Source of the DNA: Armatimonadota bacterium
GTDB lineage: Bacteria > Armatimonadota > Armatimonadia > Armatimonadales > Armatimonadaceae
Length of the DNA: 9,395 nucleotides
Assembly (NCBI GenBank): GCA_014379275.1
Contig: JACMMA010000527.1
Location: forward strand, 1-9,395
Direction of reading: 5' to 3'
The notes under the pieces were generated by a model. It was not told where the DNA came from. It did not search any database and was given only the letters and a program-made list of their open reading frames with translations. This document shows, in pieces, positions 1 to 6,616 of this stretch. Numbering within the stretch: the first letter of the stretch is position 1; each line of letters opens with the position of its first letter. The position numbers and the translations under genes were made by a program.

Positions 1-2632
1 AGGTGGAAACGTTCAAGTAACCGGTTCGCGGGGTTGCCTTGAGCGCGGTGATTTCCACGCTCGGCAGACCGAGCGGTGCGGTGGCGTTCTGCCACGACAC
101 GCCGCCGTTCGACGTGTAGAAGACGCCGATGTCAGTCCCGACAAAGAAGTCGGTGGTCGGGCGATCCGGAACCCGTTCGATGCAGTTCGCGGGGTTGTCC
201 GGGAAAGCACCGACACCTGTCCCGGCGAGCGAGGCGAATGTCGGGGCCGTGCTACCGGCGTTCACGGAGCGATACACGTGCGCCGATCCGGTACCGGAAA
301 GGGTGACCACGACATCGTTCGGCAAAGTCGGGTGGACATTGATCGCGGTAATAGCGCGGTTCGGTAGCAGTGCCCCTGCTAACCGGCCGTCACTGATCTT
401 CCGCCACGTCGCTCCCTTGTCGCTGCTCACCCACAAACGCGCGTCGGTGGTGCCGACATAGATGCGGTTGGGATCCGATGGCGCGACAGTGATGCATTGG
501 ACGGAGTGTCCCTGACCACCGTTCGCCAGTTGTTCGTTGCCGAGGCGTGCTTCCCAGGCCTGGGTCGCCTCGCTGAATCGCCACAGGTAGTCAGTACCCA
601 CGTAGTACGGATGCGGGGTAGTCGGGTCAATCGTGGAGATCGTTATGAACGGTCTCCTGTCAGTACCCAGCACGGGTTGAATGGGTTCGCCAGCATTATT
701 CGCGAACGCGTTCCCGGTGCGGAAGACATTCACTTCCTGGGCGCAAACGTACATGATGTTCGGGTTGGTCGGGTTGATCGCGCAGGTCATCCCGTCACCG
801 TATCCGACATTGCGCCATGCCTGGGTATTCCCGAGCGATACCGGGTTCGAGTTATCCTGCGCCGCCCCCAACGTGAACTGCGGATTCGTCGGATGCCAGT
901 CCGCGGCATAGATTTGGGTGATGCCGAGCGTCTTGCTGAGATCGTTGCGGAACGCCCATGTTTTCGTCGCGGAGGAATAGGTCATCCCGTTCACGCCGCC
1001 GTCGTTGCCGACGAGCATTTCGTTCGGGTTGATCGGGTTGAACGTCAGCGCGTGTTGATCGGTGTGAACCCTGTCGTTCCCCCGGTACGTGAGGGTCAGG
1101 TCGCTCCACACGTTGGTCCCGCCGAGCGAACCGTTTATGTTCAGTAGCCCGACATATAAGACATCCGAGAGTTTGCCGTCTATGATCTGTGGCACGGCAC
1201 GGGCGTAGAAATCATAGAACGACTGGCTCCATGCGTTCACGGTGAGCACGCCGTTGATATCGGTCAAAATATTGCCGGTGATATCCACCCAATCCGTGCC
1301 GCCGGTCGCGTTAACGGTCCCCTTCTGGACCTTCCGGTTTTGGCCGTCCGCGACATAGACGACGTTCGGGTCGACCGCCGAGGGCGCGACTTCGATCCCG
1401 ATCCGGGTACCGTTGACCGGGGCGGTGACTTCCCTCCACGTTTTACCCTTATCCTCGGAGCGGTAGATGACGGTCACGTTGGAACCGCTCGTCGCGTAGT
1501 AATACCGTTTGCCGTCCGTTTTCCGGACGCCGATTTTCAGGTCACGGAAATCCTTCGGACTCGTCGCACTCAGCGGCACCTCGAATACGGATGGCAGCCA
1601 CGTCTTTCCCGCGTCCGTCGAGTAGAAAATACCGCCCTTGGCGTCCGATCGGAAGTAACCACCCCCGGTCGCGGCGACAGCGTTGGCAGGCGTATCGGGG
1701 TCGAACGCCAGCGCGCTTACCGCGGCGGGACCGGCCATCACCGTACCCACCAGCTGCCAGGTCCGCCCGCCGTCTTCGGAGCGCATGACACCCGGGATAT
1801 CGCCGAAGTTATCCCCACCTTGGTGGTCGCCCAATCCGGCGAGAATAATCTGTGTGTTGCTCGAGTTCACCGCGACAGCGGAGGTCGCCAACATCGGGAA
1901 CGAATTGCTCAGCGCGTACCAATCGCGCCCGCCGTTCACCGACTTCCAGACGCCCCCTTGCGCGGCGCACAGATAGACCGTGCTCGGGCTTTTCGGATCG
2001 TACGCGATTTCGTTCACGCGACCGCTGATGTTTGTTCCCGCGGGACCGAAGAAGCCGTCGGCGGTCGACGTCATGTTACGCGGTCCAGTGAACTCCCATT
2101 TCGCACCGCGTGTCGGGGTGAGTACGGGGCGCGCCACTGCGGTGGGCACGGCCGCACCCATCGTTCCTCGCAAACGTCCCACCGGGGAAGGATCTACCGT
2201 GAAAATCTGTGCGGCAGGTAGAGCGGCCTGTTTTTTCATCGCCGACACATAGGAGGCGCTGTTGACGCGGTCGTTCGGGTAGGCACGAAGGCGCAACCGT
2301 TGCAACCAGGCTTCGTACTTGCCGAGTTTCATGCCCGCGCGTACCTGCTTGAACTGTTCTTTGCTTAAGGGGGTGGATTTTCGCCGCACCACTGCCGACG
2401 CCTTTCGGATGGCGCCATCCCGTTTGCGTCGCATTTCGACGAAGCGTGTAAGGTCCTCGACGGACTGCATATCGGGGTGGCCGACCAGGGAAAGGTCGGT
2501 AACGGTCGCGTCCTGTTTCGTCGGCGTTTCGTCGGCAGACACGGGGGGCGTTGCCCCGAGCATGAGTGCCAAAGAGCCGAGCGAAACAGACAAAACACCG
2601 CAGACTGTGCGATGGAGCGATAGGAGTTTCAT
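1..2632 (-). CDS. Exported BNR/Asp-box beta-propeller protein (3' end beyond window)
   Basis: The frame is open from the ATG at 2632 to the window edge: 877 codons with no stop, so the C-terminus is missing. Residues 1-33 look like a Sec signal peptide: a basic start, a hydrophobic core, and a likely cut after V-S-A at residue 33. A helical charged region follows, with the linker motif RAYPND at 116-121. The rest is propeller-like and carries six Asp-box motifs (S/T-x-D/N-x-G-x-x-W) ending at W238, W292, W345, W399, W743 and W847. Further family marks are an NISGRVNEIAYDP stretch near 200, H523-TDQ-H527, GNDGGV around 544 and QDNS at 592-595. This matches the large bacterial WD40/YVTN/BNR-like (sortilin/sialidase-fold) exported proteins. 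Members are often annotated as glycosyl hydrolase, but the Asp-boxes mark the fold and not catalysis, so substrate and function are unknown. A GGAAAAGAG stretch just upstream is a plausible ribosome binding site. The gene lies 164 bases after pth with its own likely promoter. Confidence 0.88.
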   Translation of the reverse strand, partial: MKLLSLHRTVCGVLSVSLGSLALMLGATPPVSADETPTKQDATVTDLSLVGHPDMQSVEDLTRFVEMRRKRDGAIRKASAVVRRKSTPLSKEQFKQVRAGMKLGKYEAWLQRLRLRAYPNDRVNSASYVSAMKKQAALPAAQIFTVDPSPVGRLRGTMGAAVPTAVARPVLTPTRGAKWEFTGPRNMTSTADGFFGPAGTNISGRVNEIAYDPKSPSTVYLCAAQGGVWKSVNGGRDWYALSNSFPMLATSAVAVNSSNTQIILAGLGDHQGGDNFGDIPGVMRSEDGGRTWQLVGTVMAGPAAVSALAFDPDTPANAVAATGGGYFRSDAKGGIFYSTDAGKTWLPSVFEVPLSATSPKDFRDLKIGVRKTDGKRYYYATSGSNVTVIYRSEDKGKTWREVTAPVNGTRIGIEVAPSAVDPNVVYVADGQNRKVQKGTVNATGGTDWVDITGNILTDINGVLTVNAWSQSFYDFYARAVPQIIDGKLSDVLYVGLLNINGSLGGTNVWSDLTLTYRGNDRVHTDQHALTFNPINPNEMLVGNDGGVNGMTYSSATKTWAFRNDLSKTLGITQIYAADWHPTNPQFTLGAAQDNSNPVSLGNTQAWRNVGYGDGMTCAINPTNPNIMYVCAQEVNVFRTGNAFANNAGEPIQPVLGTDRRPFITISTIDPTTPHPYYVGTDYLWRFSEATQAWEARLGNEQLANGGQGHSVQCITVAPSDPNRIYVGTTDARLWVSSDKGATWRKISDGRLAGALLPNRAITAINVHPTLPNDVVVTLSGTGSAHVYRSVNAGSTAPTFASLAGTGVGAFPDNPANCIERVPDRPTTDFFVGTDIGVFYTSNGGVSWQNATAPLGLPSVEITALKATPRTGYLNVST

Positions 2633-2720
2633 GCGAGTAGTCTCTTTTCCAATGCGGGTAACGGGGGCGTGCCTTGTTCCGATTCAGCACGGAGCGGACC
2701 GGCGGTTGCCTAGTCTGTGT

Positions 2721-2730
2721 ATATTAGCAC
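2721..2730 (-). promoter_or_regulatory. Extended -10 promoter for the BNR propeller gene
   Basis: Read on the minus strand, the intergenic region contains TGCTAATAT, a TG-n extended -10 with a 5/6 or near match to TATAAT. No good -35 hexamer sits 16-18 bases upstream, which is tolerated in extended -10 promoters. The start site would be near 2714, giving a leader of about 80 bases. The call rests on sequence similarity alone. Confidence 0.45.
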
Positions 2731-2796
2731 AAAGTTCGCCGCGTGACCGCAAATTCCCTGCAGAGGGGTGAAAATAGTTCTGCGTGTTTTTGGGTA

Positions 2797-2813
2797 TTAA
2801 TTCGCGGAATTAA
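2797..2813. repeat. Perfect 7-bp inverted repeat over the pth stop codon
   Basis: The arms TTAATTC and GAATTAA are exact reverse complements separated by GCG. The palindrome includes the last codons and stop of pth. It is AT-rich and not followed by a T-run on the minus strand, so it does not look like an intrinsic terminator. It may be chance, a weak mRNA-end hairpin or a protein site. Confidence 0.4.
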
Positions 2814-3396
2814 ACCGATTCATCGCACGTTCTATGCCGTGCGCAGTCCAGACCTCGACGGCTCCCATCGCGATGATTAAAACGTCGTCTATCACCAACC
2901 GGTCCGCGCGACCGAACCGCCCGAGTACCCATTCGATCTGACTATCGGGGGGCGGCTCGCCCACCCCGATTCGCACCCGCGCGAAGTTCTGCGTCGCCAG
3001 CTGGGACGCCACCGATTTCAAACCGTTCTGACCGCCCGAGGAGCCTTGCGCCCGTAGCCGGACTTTCCCGACGGGCAGATGAATGTCATCGCAAATGACG
3101 AGGATGTTCTCGACGGCGAGCCGTTCCGTGTTCTCCTCGCCCTTTTCGACCAGTTCGCGCTTCGCCAGCGCGAGCACCGCTTCCCCGGAAACATTCATGT
3201 AGGTGAGCGGCTTGACGAGCAATACGGGTTCCTCGGCGATCCGCCCCCGACCGACGAGCGCACGAACGCCTTTGATACGCTCGTCCAGGGTGATGCCGTG
3301 CGCGGATGCGAGCCGGTCCACCAGTTCGAAGCCGACGTTATGCCGCGTCCCTTCGTAGTCCGCGCCGGGATTCCCCAGACCGACGATCAGTTTCAT
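2797..3396 (-). CDS. pth: Peptidyl-tRNA hydrolase (Pth, bacterial type)
   Basis: Pth cleaves the ester bond between peptide and tRNA on peptidyl-tRNAs that drop off ribosomes, recycling tRNA in the cytoplasm. The 199-residue protein starts with the canonical KLIVGLGNPG and keeps the active-site set: N9, H19 (TRHNVG), N68 (YMNVSG), D103 (CDD) and N124 (GGQNGLK). These correspond to E. coli N10, H20, N68, D93 and N114. A charged insertion of about 10 residues around 80-95 (KGEENTERLA) lengthens the loop before the D103 strand compared with E. coli. The start is fixed by the conserved N-terminus. An AGGAG lies 17 bases upstream, overlapping the stop of the preceding gene, which is rather far, so translation may partly depend on coupling. 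It is the last gene of the glmU operon, 20 bases after the nucleotidyltransferase gene. Confidence 0.97.
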   Translation of the reverse strand: MKLIVGLGNPGADYEGTRHNVGFELVDRLASAHGITLDERIKGVRALVGRGRIAEEPVLLVKPLTYMNVSGEAVLALAKRELVEKGEENTERLAVENILVICDDIHLPVGKVRLRAQGSSGGQNGLKSVASQLATQNFARVRIGVGEPPPDSQIEWVLGRFGRADRLVIDDVLIIAMGAVEVWTAHGIERAMNRFNSAN

Positions 3397-3416
3397 GCGT
3401 GTGACGAACCTATCTC

Positions 3417-4058
3417 CTACTCACCATGCAGGTCATTGTACAATTCGGCAAACTTGGCGCGGACGGATGCATCCAGTTGTTCACCGAACGCGGCGGGCAG
3501 TTCCAGAATACGTATCAGTTCCTGAACATCGGCCAGGTCTTTTAAGCGTCCGCGACCGGTCATCCCGGACGCCAGTTTCAGTTCGACGAGGCGCGGGAGC
3601 GGCACGGTACGAACACCGTCAATGACCACATATTCTGTCGCGGGATCGGGGAAGCGTACGGCTTTAGGTAAGCCATCGCCGGGGAACTCGTCCGTAGTAA
3701 TCACTTCGATTGGAACGTTCCCTTCGGTCCACCGGAACGCCTTTTTCGCTCCGGGAAAGGCGGGGCGGTAGCCGCGCCCTATCAACTCCGCATGGAACCG
3801 CTCCAGACCTTCGACGGAAAGCACCATGTCAATATCGGACGTGAATCGCTGGTATCCGTGACGGTTCAACGCCCCCGCGCCGATCAACGTGTAGTCAATG
3901 CCACGCGCTTCCAGATCACCCGTTATTCTCTTCACCGCGTCATTTATCATGCCTGCCCCCTTGAAGAAACGCAACCCCTCATCGTAGGCACCGTCAGGCG
4001 ACGCGATCAGCGCGAGGAAGTCGCATTCGGTCTTCGGATAGTCGGTAACGGTTGCCAT
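3417..4058 (-). CDS. Uncharacterised nucleotidyltransferase, pol-beta/AbiEii-like fold
   Basis: This 213-residue protein carries the pol-beta superfamily signature: a glycine-rich GAG at 60-62 followed by RFTSDIDMVL, with metal-binding D75 and D77. A probable third carboxylate is E118 in VPIEVIT. A later block (VELKLASGMTG at 158-168, then RLKDLADVQ at 171-179) is the Lys/Asp motif usual in the AbiEii-like and related stand-alone nucleotidyltransferases. The substrate cannot be read from the sequence; candidates are tRNA, protein or a small molecule. An AGGA 8 bases before the ATG supports this start. The stop of prs is only 10 bases upstream and pth begins 20 bases downstream, so it is almost certainly cotranscribed with both. 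No AbiEi-type antitoxin gene is next to it, and its company is housekeeping, which argues against a toxin-antitoxin role. The first 40 or so residues, before the signature domain, show no motif I recognise. Confidence 0.85.
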   Translation of the reverse strand: MATVTDYPKTECDFLALIASPDGAYDEGLRFFKGAGMINDAVKRITGDLEARGIDYTLIGAGALNRHGYQRFTSDIDMVLSVEGLERFHAELIGRGYRPAFPGAKKAFRWTEGNVPIEVITTDEFPGDGLPKAVRFPDPATEYVVIDGVRTVPLPRLVELKLASGMTGRGRLKDLADVQELIRILELPAAFGEQLDASVRAKFAELYNDLHGE

Positions 4059-4068
4059 GCGTCGTTTC

Positions 4069-5025
4069 CTACCAGGTTCGGTCGAACAGGACGGAAACCG
4101 AGTCGTCGTTGTGGATGCGCTTGATGGCGTCGGCGAGGAGCGGCGCGACGGATAAGACCTCGACGTGACCGTCCTCGATGAACTGCGGCCACTTGAATGG
4201 AATACTGTCGGTGGTGATCAGCTTCTGTATCGGGGACGCGGCGATCCGCTCCATCGCGCCTTTGGACAGGATCGGGTGCGTACAGCAGGCGATGACCTCC
4301 GCCGCGCCGCGCTGGATCAGCGTTGCTGCGCCGCCGACGATGCTGCCCCCCGTGTCGATCATGTCGTCGATCAACACGCAACGCTTGCCGCGCACGTCGC
4401 CGATGATCTCGACGATCTCGACGCGCCCGACTTCGGGGCGGCGTTTGGCGATGATCGCGATACTCGTTTTGAGCGTTTCCGCGAGCGCGGAGGCGCGGGC
4501 GACACCGCCGACATCCGGCGACACGACGCAGGTATCCCCGTCCACGTAGCCGTGCTCCGTCAGGTAATCCGCGAGAAGGGGTCCCGCGTACAGGTGGTCC
4601 ACCGGGATGCGGAAGAAACCCTGTATCTGCGCGGCGTGAAGATCGACGCAGACCGCGCGGGTGACGCCGCTACTTTCCAGAAGGTCGGCGACGAGGCGGG
4701 CGGTGACCGGCTCACGCGGCTTGATTTTTTTGTCCTGCCGCGCGTACCCGTAATACGGCAAAACTACGGTGATCTTCTTCGCCGAGGCCCGCCGGAAGGC
4801 GTCCACCATGATGAGCAGTTCCATCAGGTTATCGTTCACCGGGGCGCACGTCGGTTGCACGATGAAGATGTCGTTCCCACGCGCCGACTCCTCCACCTGT
4901 ACCCGGATCTCGCCGTCGTTGAAGCGGGTGATCATCATTTCGCCGAGGGGGACTCCGGCATGATGGGCGATGGATTTTGCGAGGGCGGGGTGGGCGTTGC
5001 CCGCGAAAAGGCGTAGGTTGCTCAT
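4069..5025 (-). CDS. prs: Ribose-phosphate pyrophosphokinase (PRPP synthetase)
   Basis: Prs transfers pyrophosphate from ATP to ribose 5-phosphate, making PRPP for purine, pyrimidine, NAD, histidine and tryptophan synthesis. At 318 residues it has the usual class I length. Visible motifs are FNDGE at 35-39, the ATP-binding R96-Q97-D98 followed by the KKIKPREPVTA flexible loop, D128-L-H130, and the PRPP loop DDMIDTGGS at 220-228. All fall at the positions expected for the family. The ATG overlaps the glmU stop as ATGA, and a GGAG lies 8 bases upstream inside glmU, indicating translational coupling. UDP-GlcNAc synthesis and PRPP synthesis are linked in the same way in many Gram-positive bacteria. 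Confidence 0.98.
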   Translation of the reverse strand: MSNLRLFAGNAHPALAKSIAHHAGVPLGEMMITRFNDGEIRVQVEESARGNDIFIVQPTCAPVNDNLMELLIMVDAFRRASAKKITVVLPYYGYARQDKKIKPREPVTARLVADLLESSGVTRAVCVDLHAAQIQGFFRIPVDHLYAGPLLADYLTEHGYVDGDTCVVSPDVGGVARASALAETLKTSIAIIAKRRPEVGRVEIVEIIGDVRGKRCVLIDDMIDTGGSIVGGAATLIQRGAAEVIACCTHPILSKGAMERIAASPIQKLITTDSIPFKWPQFIEDGHVEVLSVAPLLADAIKRIHNDDSVSVLFDRTW

Positions 5026-6461
5026 GGTTTGGGCTCCGAACCCGATTGTATCGCCTTTTCAGTGCGGCGACGTTCCGCCCATTTTTCTTTCGTCGTTTGC
5101 CGCTGCCGTGCGATGGCGAGTGCGTCCGGGGGGACGTCCTCCGTGACCGCCGACGCGGCGGCGACGAACGCCCGATCCCCGATAGAAACCGGCGCGACCA
5201 GCGTGGAATGCGTCCCGATGAACGCGTTCTCGCCGATAACGGTCTTGTGTTTCGCGTAGCCGTCGTAGTTACAGGTGATGGTCCCCGCCCCGACATTGGT
5301 CCCCGCCCCGACTGTCGCGTCACCGAGATAGGTCAGGTGCCCGGCGGCGACGTTTGCCCCGATGGAGGAACGGTTGATCTCGACGAAGTTACCGAGCCGC
5401 ACACCCGATTCTAGCCGCGAACCGGGGCGGATATGGGCGAACGGTCCGATTTTGCACCGGTCCCCGATCACCGCCGATTCGATAAAGCACGCCCGGGCTT
5501 TGACATTGTCGCCGATGACCGAATCGGTGATATTCGCGTCTGGTCCGAGGACGCACCCCTCGCCGATCGTTGTTCTTCCGGCGAGGCGCGTGAGCGGCAG
5601 AAGCGTCGTGTCCTGCCCGACCGTCACTCCCGCTTCGACATAGGTGTTCGCCGGGTCCTCGACCGTGACGCCCGACAGCATCAGGTCGCGCAGGATCCGC
5701 GCCCGCATCTTCGCCCCGATTTCGGCGAGTTCGACGCGGGTGTTGACGCCGAGGATCACGTCGGTGTCGGACGAGACGACCGCGCGGACCGTCCGCCCGG
5801 CATCGCGTAGTAGTCCCAGAACGTCGGTCAGGTACAGTTCACCCTGCGCGTTGTTCGGCTTCAAGTCGCGTAGCGCGGCGAACAGGGCGGTCGCGGCGAA
5901 CGCGAAAACCCCGGTATTGATCTCGCCGATCTTTCTCTGCTCCGCCGTCGCGTCCTTCGCCTCGACGATCCCGAGCACCTCGCCGCCTTCGCCCCGGACG
6001 ATGCGCCCGTACGCCCCCGCATCCGGCAACACCGCGGTCAATACCGTCGCGGTCGCCCCGGTCTGGGCGTGTTCGGCGAGCAGCAGTTTCAGCACATCGG
6101 CGGACAGGAGCGGCGTATCCCCGGCGAGCACTAACACGGTCCCGGCGAAACCAGTGAGCGTGCCTTCCGCCATTTGCACCGCATGCCCGGTCCCCTTCTG
6201 CTCGGTTTGATAGGCGTATTCCAACTGCCCCGCCCCGAAATACGTATCCATCGCCCCGCGCACCGTTTCGGCTTCGTGCCCGATCACCGCGATACGCCGC
6301 CCGACTCCGGCATCGGCGAGGGTATGGAGGATGTGGGCCAGGATCGGTCGCCCGCAGACGGGGTGCAGAACTTTCGGCAAACGGGAGCGCATCCGGGTGG
6401 ACTTGCCCGCCGCCAAAACAACGGCGGCGACGAGGGGCGGGGGCACAGCGGCATCTAGCAT
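5022..6461 (-). CDS. glmU: Bifunctional GlmU: GlcN-1-P acetyltransferase / GlcNAc-1-P uridyltransferase
   Basis: GlmU makes UDP-GlcNAc, the precursor of peptidoglycan and surface polysaccharides, by acetylating glucosamine-1-phosphate and then adding UMP. The 479 residues comprise a pyrophosphorylase domain (about 10-250; LAAGKSTRM at 16-24, LPKVLH at 28-33, metal ligand D115 in AGDTPLL, GEINTG) and a left-handed beta-helix acetyltransferase domain (about 265-460). In the latter, R345, H375, Y378, N389, N398 and K404 align at a constant offset of 12 with E. coli R333, H363, Y366, N377, N386 and K392. The residue matching E. coli K351 is N363 (GNFVEIN), an unexpected change at a substrate-phosphate ligand. 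An in-frame TAA immediately precedes the ATG, so the ORF cannot extend upstream. No Shine-Dalgarno sequence is visible. It is the first gene of the operon, behind a strong promoter, and overlaps prs by 4 bases. Confidence 0.97.
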   Translation of the reverse strand: MLDAAVPPPLVAAVVLAAGKSTRMRSRLPKVLHPVCGRPILAHILHTLADAGVGRRIAVIGHEAETVRGAMDTYFGAGQLEYAYQTEQKGTGHAVQMAEGTLTGFAGTVLVLAGDTPLLSADVLKLLLAEHAQTGATATVLTAVLPDAGAYGRIVRGEGGEVLGIVEAKDATAEQRKIGEINTGVFAFAATALFAALRDLKPNNAQGELYLTDVLGLLRDAGRTVRAVVSSDTDVILGVNTRVELAEIGAKMRARILRDLMLSGVTVEDPANTYVEAGVTVGQDTTLLPLTRLAGRTTIGEGCVLGPDANITDSVIGDNVKARACFIESAVIGDRCKIGPFAHIRPGSRLESGVRLGNFVEINRSSIGANVAAGHLTYLGDATVGAGTNVGAGTITCNYDGYAKHKTVIGENAFIGTHSTLVAPVSIGDRAFVAAASAVTEDVPPDALAIARQRQTTKEKWAERRRTEKAIQSGSEPKP

Positions 6462-6484
6462 TTAGAGGGTGGTCAATCTTTCGA

Positions 6485-6509
6485 GCGTCGGTGCTTCGCC
6501 ACCGGACGC
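6485..6509 (-). promoter_or_regulatory. Stem-loop in the glmU leader
   Basis: On the minus strand GCGT-(C)-CGGTG pairs with CACCG-ACGC around a GCGAAG loop: nine pairs with one bulged C. It lies inside the predicted leader of about 70 bases, between the promoter and the glmU ATG, and ends about 23 bases before the start codon. It is not followed by a T-run and so is not a standard terminator. The leader is too short for a glmS-type ribozyme. A role in mRNA stability or translation is possible. Confidence 0.45.
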
Positions 6510-6539
6510 GACATGTCTTCGGGCGGGAAAGACGCACGG

Positions 6540-6568
6540 ATTATAGCACCGGGCGGGGGGTATGGCAA
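6540..6568 (-). promoter_or_regulatory. Strong sigma-70-type promoter of the glmU-prs-nucleotidyltransferase-pth operon
   Basis: On the minus strand a TTGCCA -35 hexamer (6563-6568, 5/6 match) is separated by exactly 17 bases from a perfect TATAAT -10 (6540-6545). A TG one base before the -10 makes it extended as well. Transcription would start near 6533, about 70 bases before the glmU ATG. This is the best promoter in the window and fits constitutive housekeeping expression. Confidence 0.8.
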
Positions 6569-6616
6569 TGTGAGCGATACGGAGGGGGCGCGTGTTATCC
6601 GGGAAATTTCACACCT

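Noticed and set aside
1340..2221. Long plus-strand open frame of 293 codons opposite the BNR gene
   Set aside because: It is a shadow of the high-GC minus-strand gene: Arg/Gly/His-rich, without recognisable motifs, while the minus-strand frame reads continuously as a propeller protein.
2076..2690. Minus-strand open frame overlapping the start of the BNR gene in another frame
   Set aside because: The Arg-rich translation has no motif. The frame beginning at 2632 gives a signal peptide and conserved family motifs.
2755..2770. CCCT-GCAG-AGGG palindrome as a terminator after pth
   Set aside because: Four pairs with no T-tract on the minus strand are too weak to call a terminator.
3417..4058. 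AbiE-type toxin-antitoxin (phage defence) system
   Set aside because: Only the nucleotidyltransferase half is AbiEii-like. No winged-helix AbiEi antitoxin gene is adjacent, and both neighbours are housekeeping genes of one operon.
4165..5016. Plus-strand open frame of 283 codons opposite prs
   Set aside because: It is antisense to a fully conserved Prs and its composition is typical of a shadow frame.
6462..6533. glmS-type ribozyme or other metabolite riboswitch before glmU
   Set aside because: The leader of about 70 bases is too short for the glmS ribozyme, and I see no known riboswitch core, only one stem-loop.
5839..6537. Minus-strand open frame extending upstream of the glmU start
   Set aside because: It is out of frame with glmU, Arg-rich and without motifs. 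Part of it lies in the glmU leader by chance.
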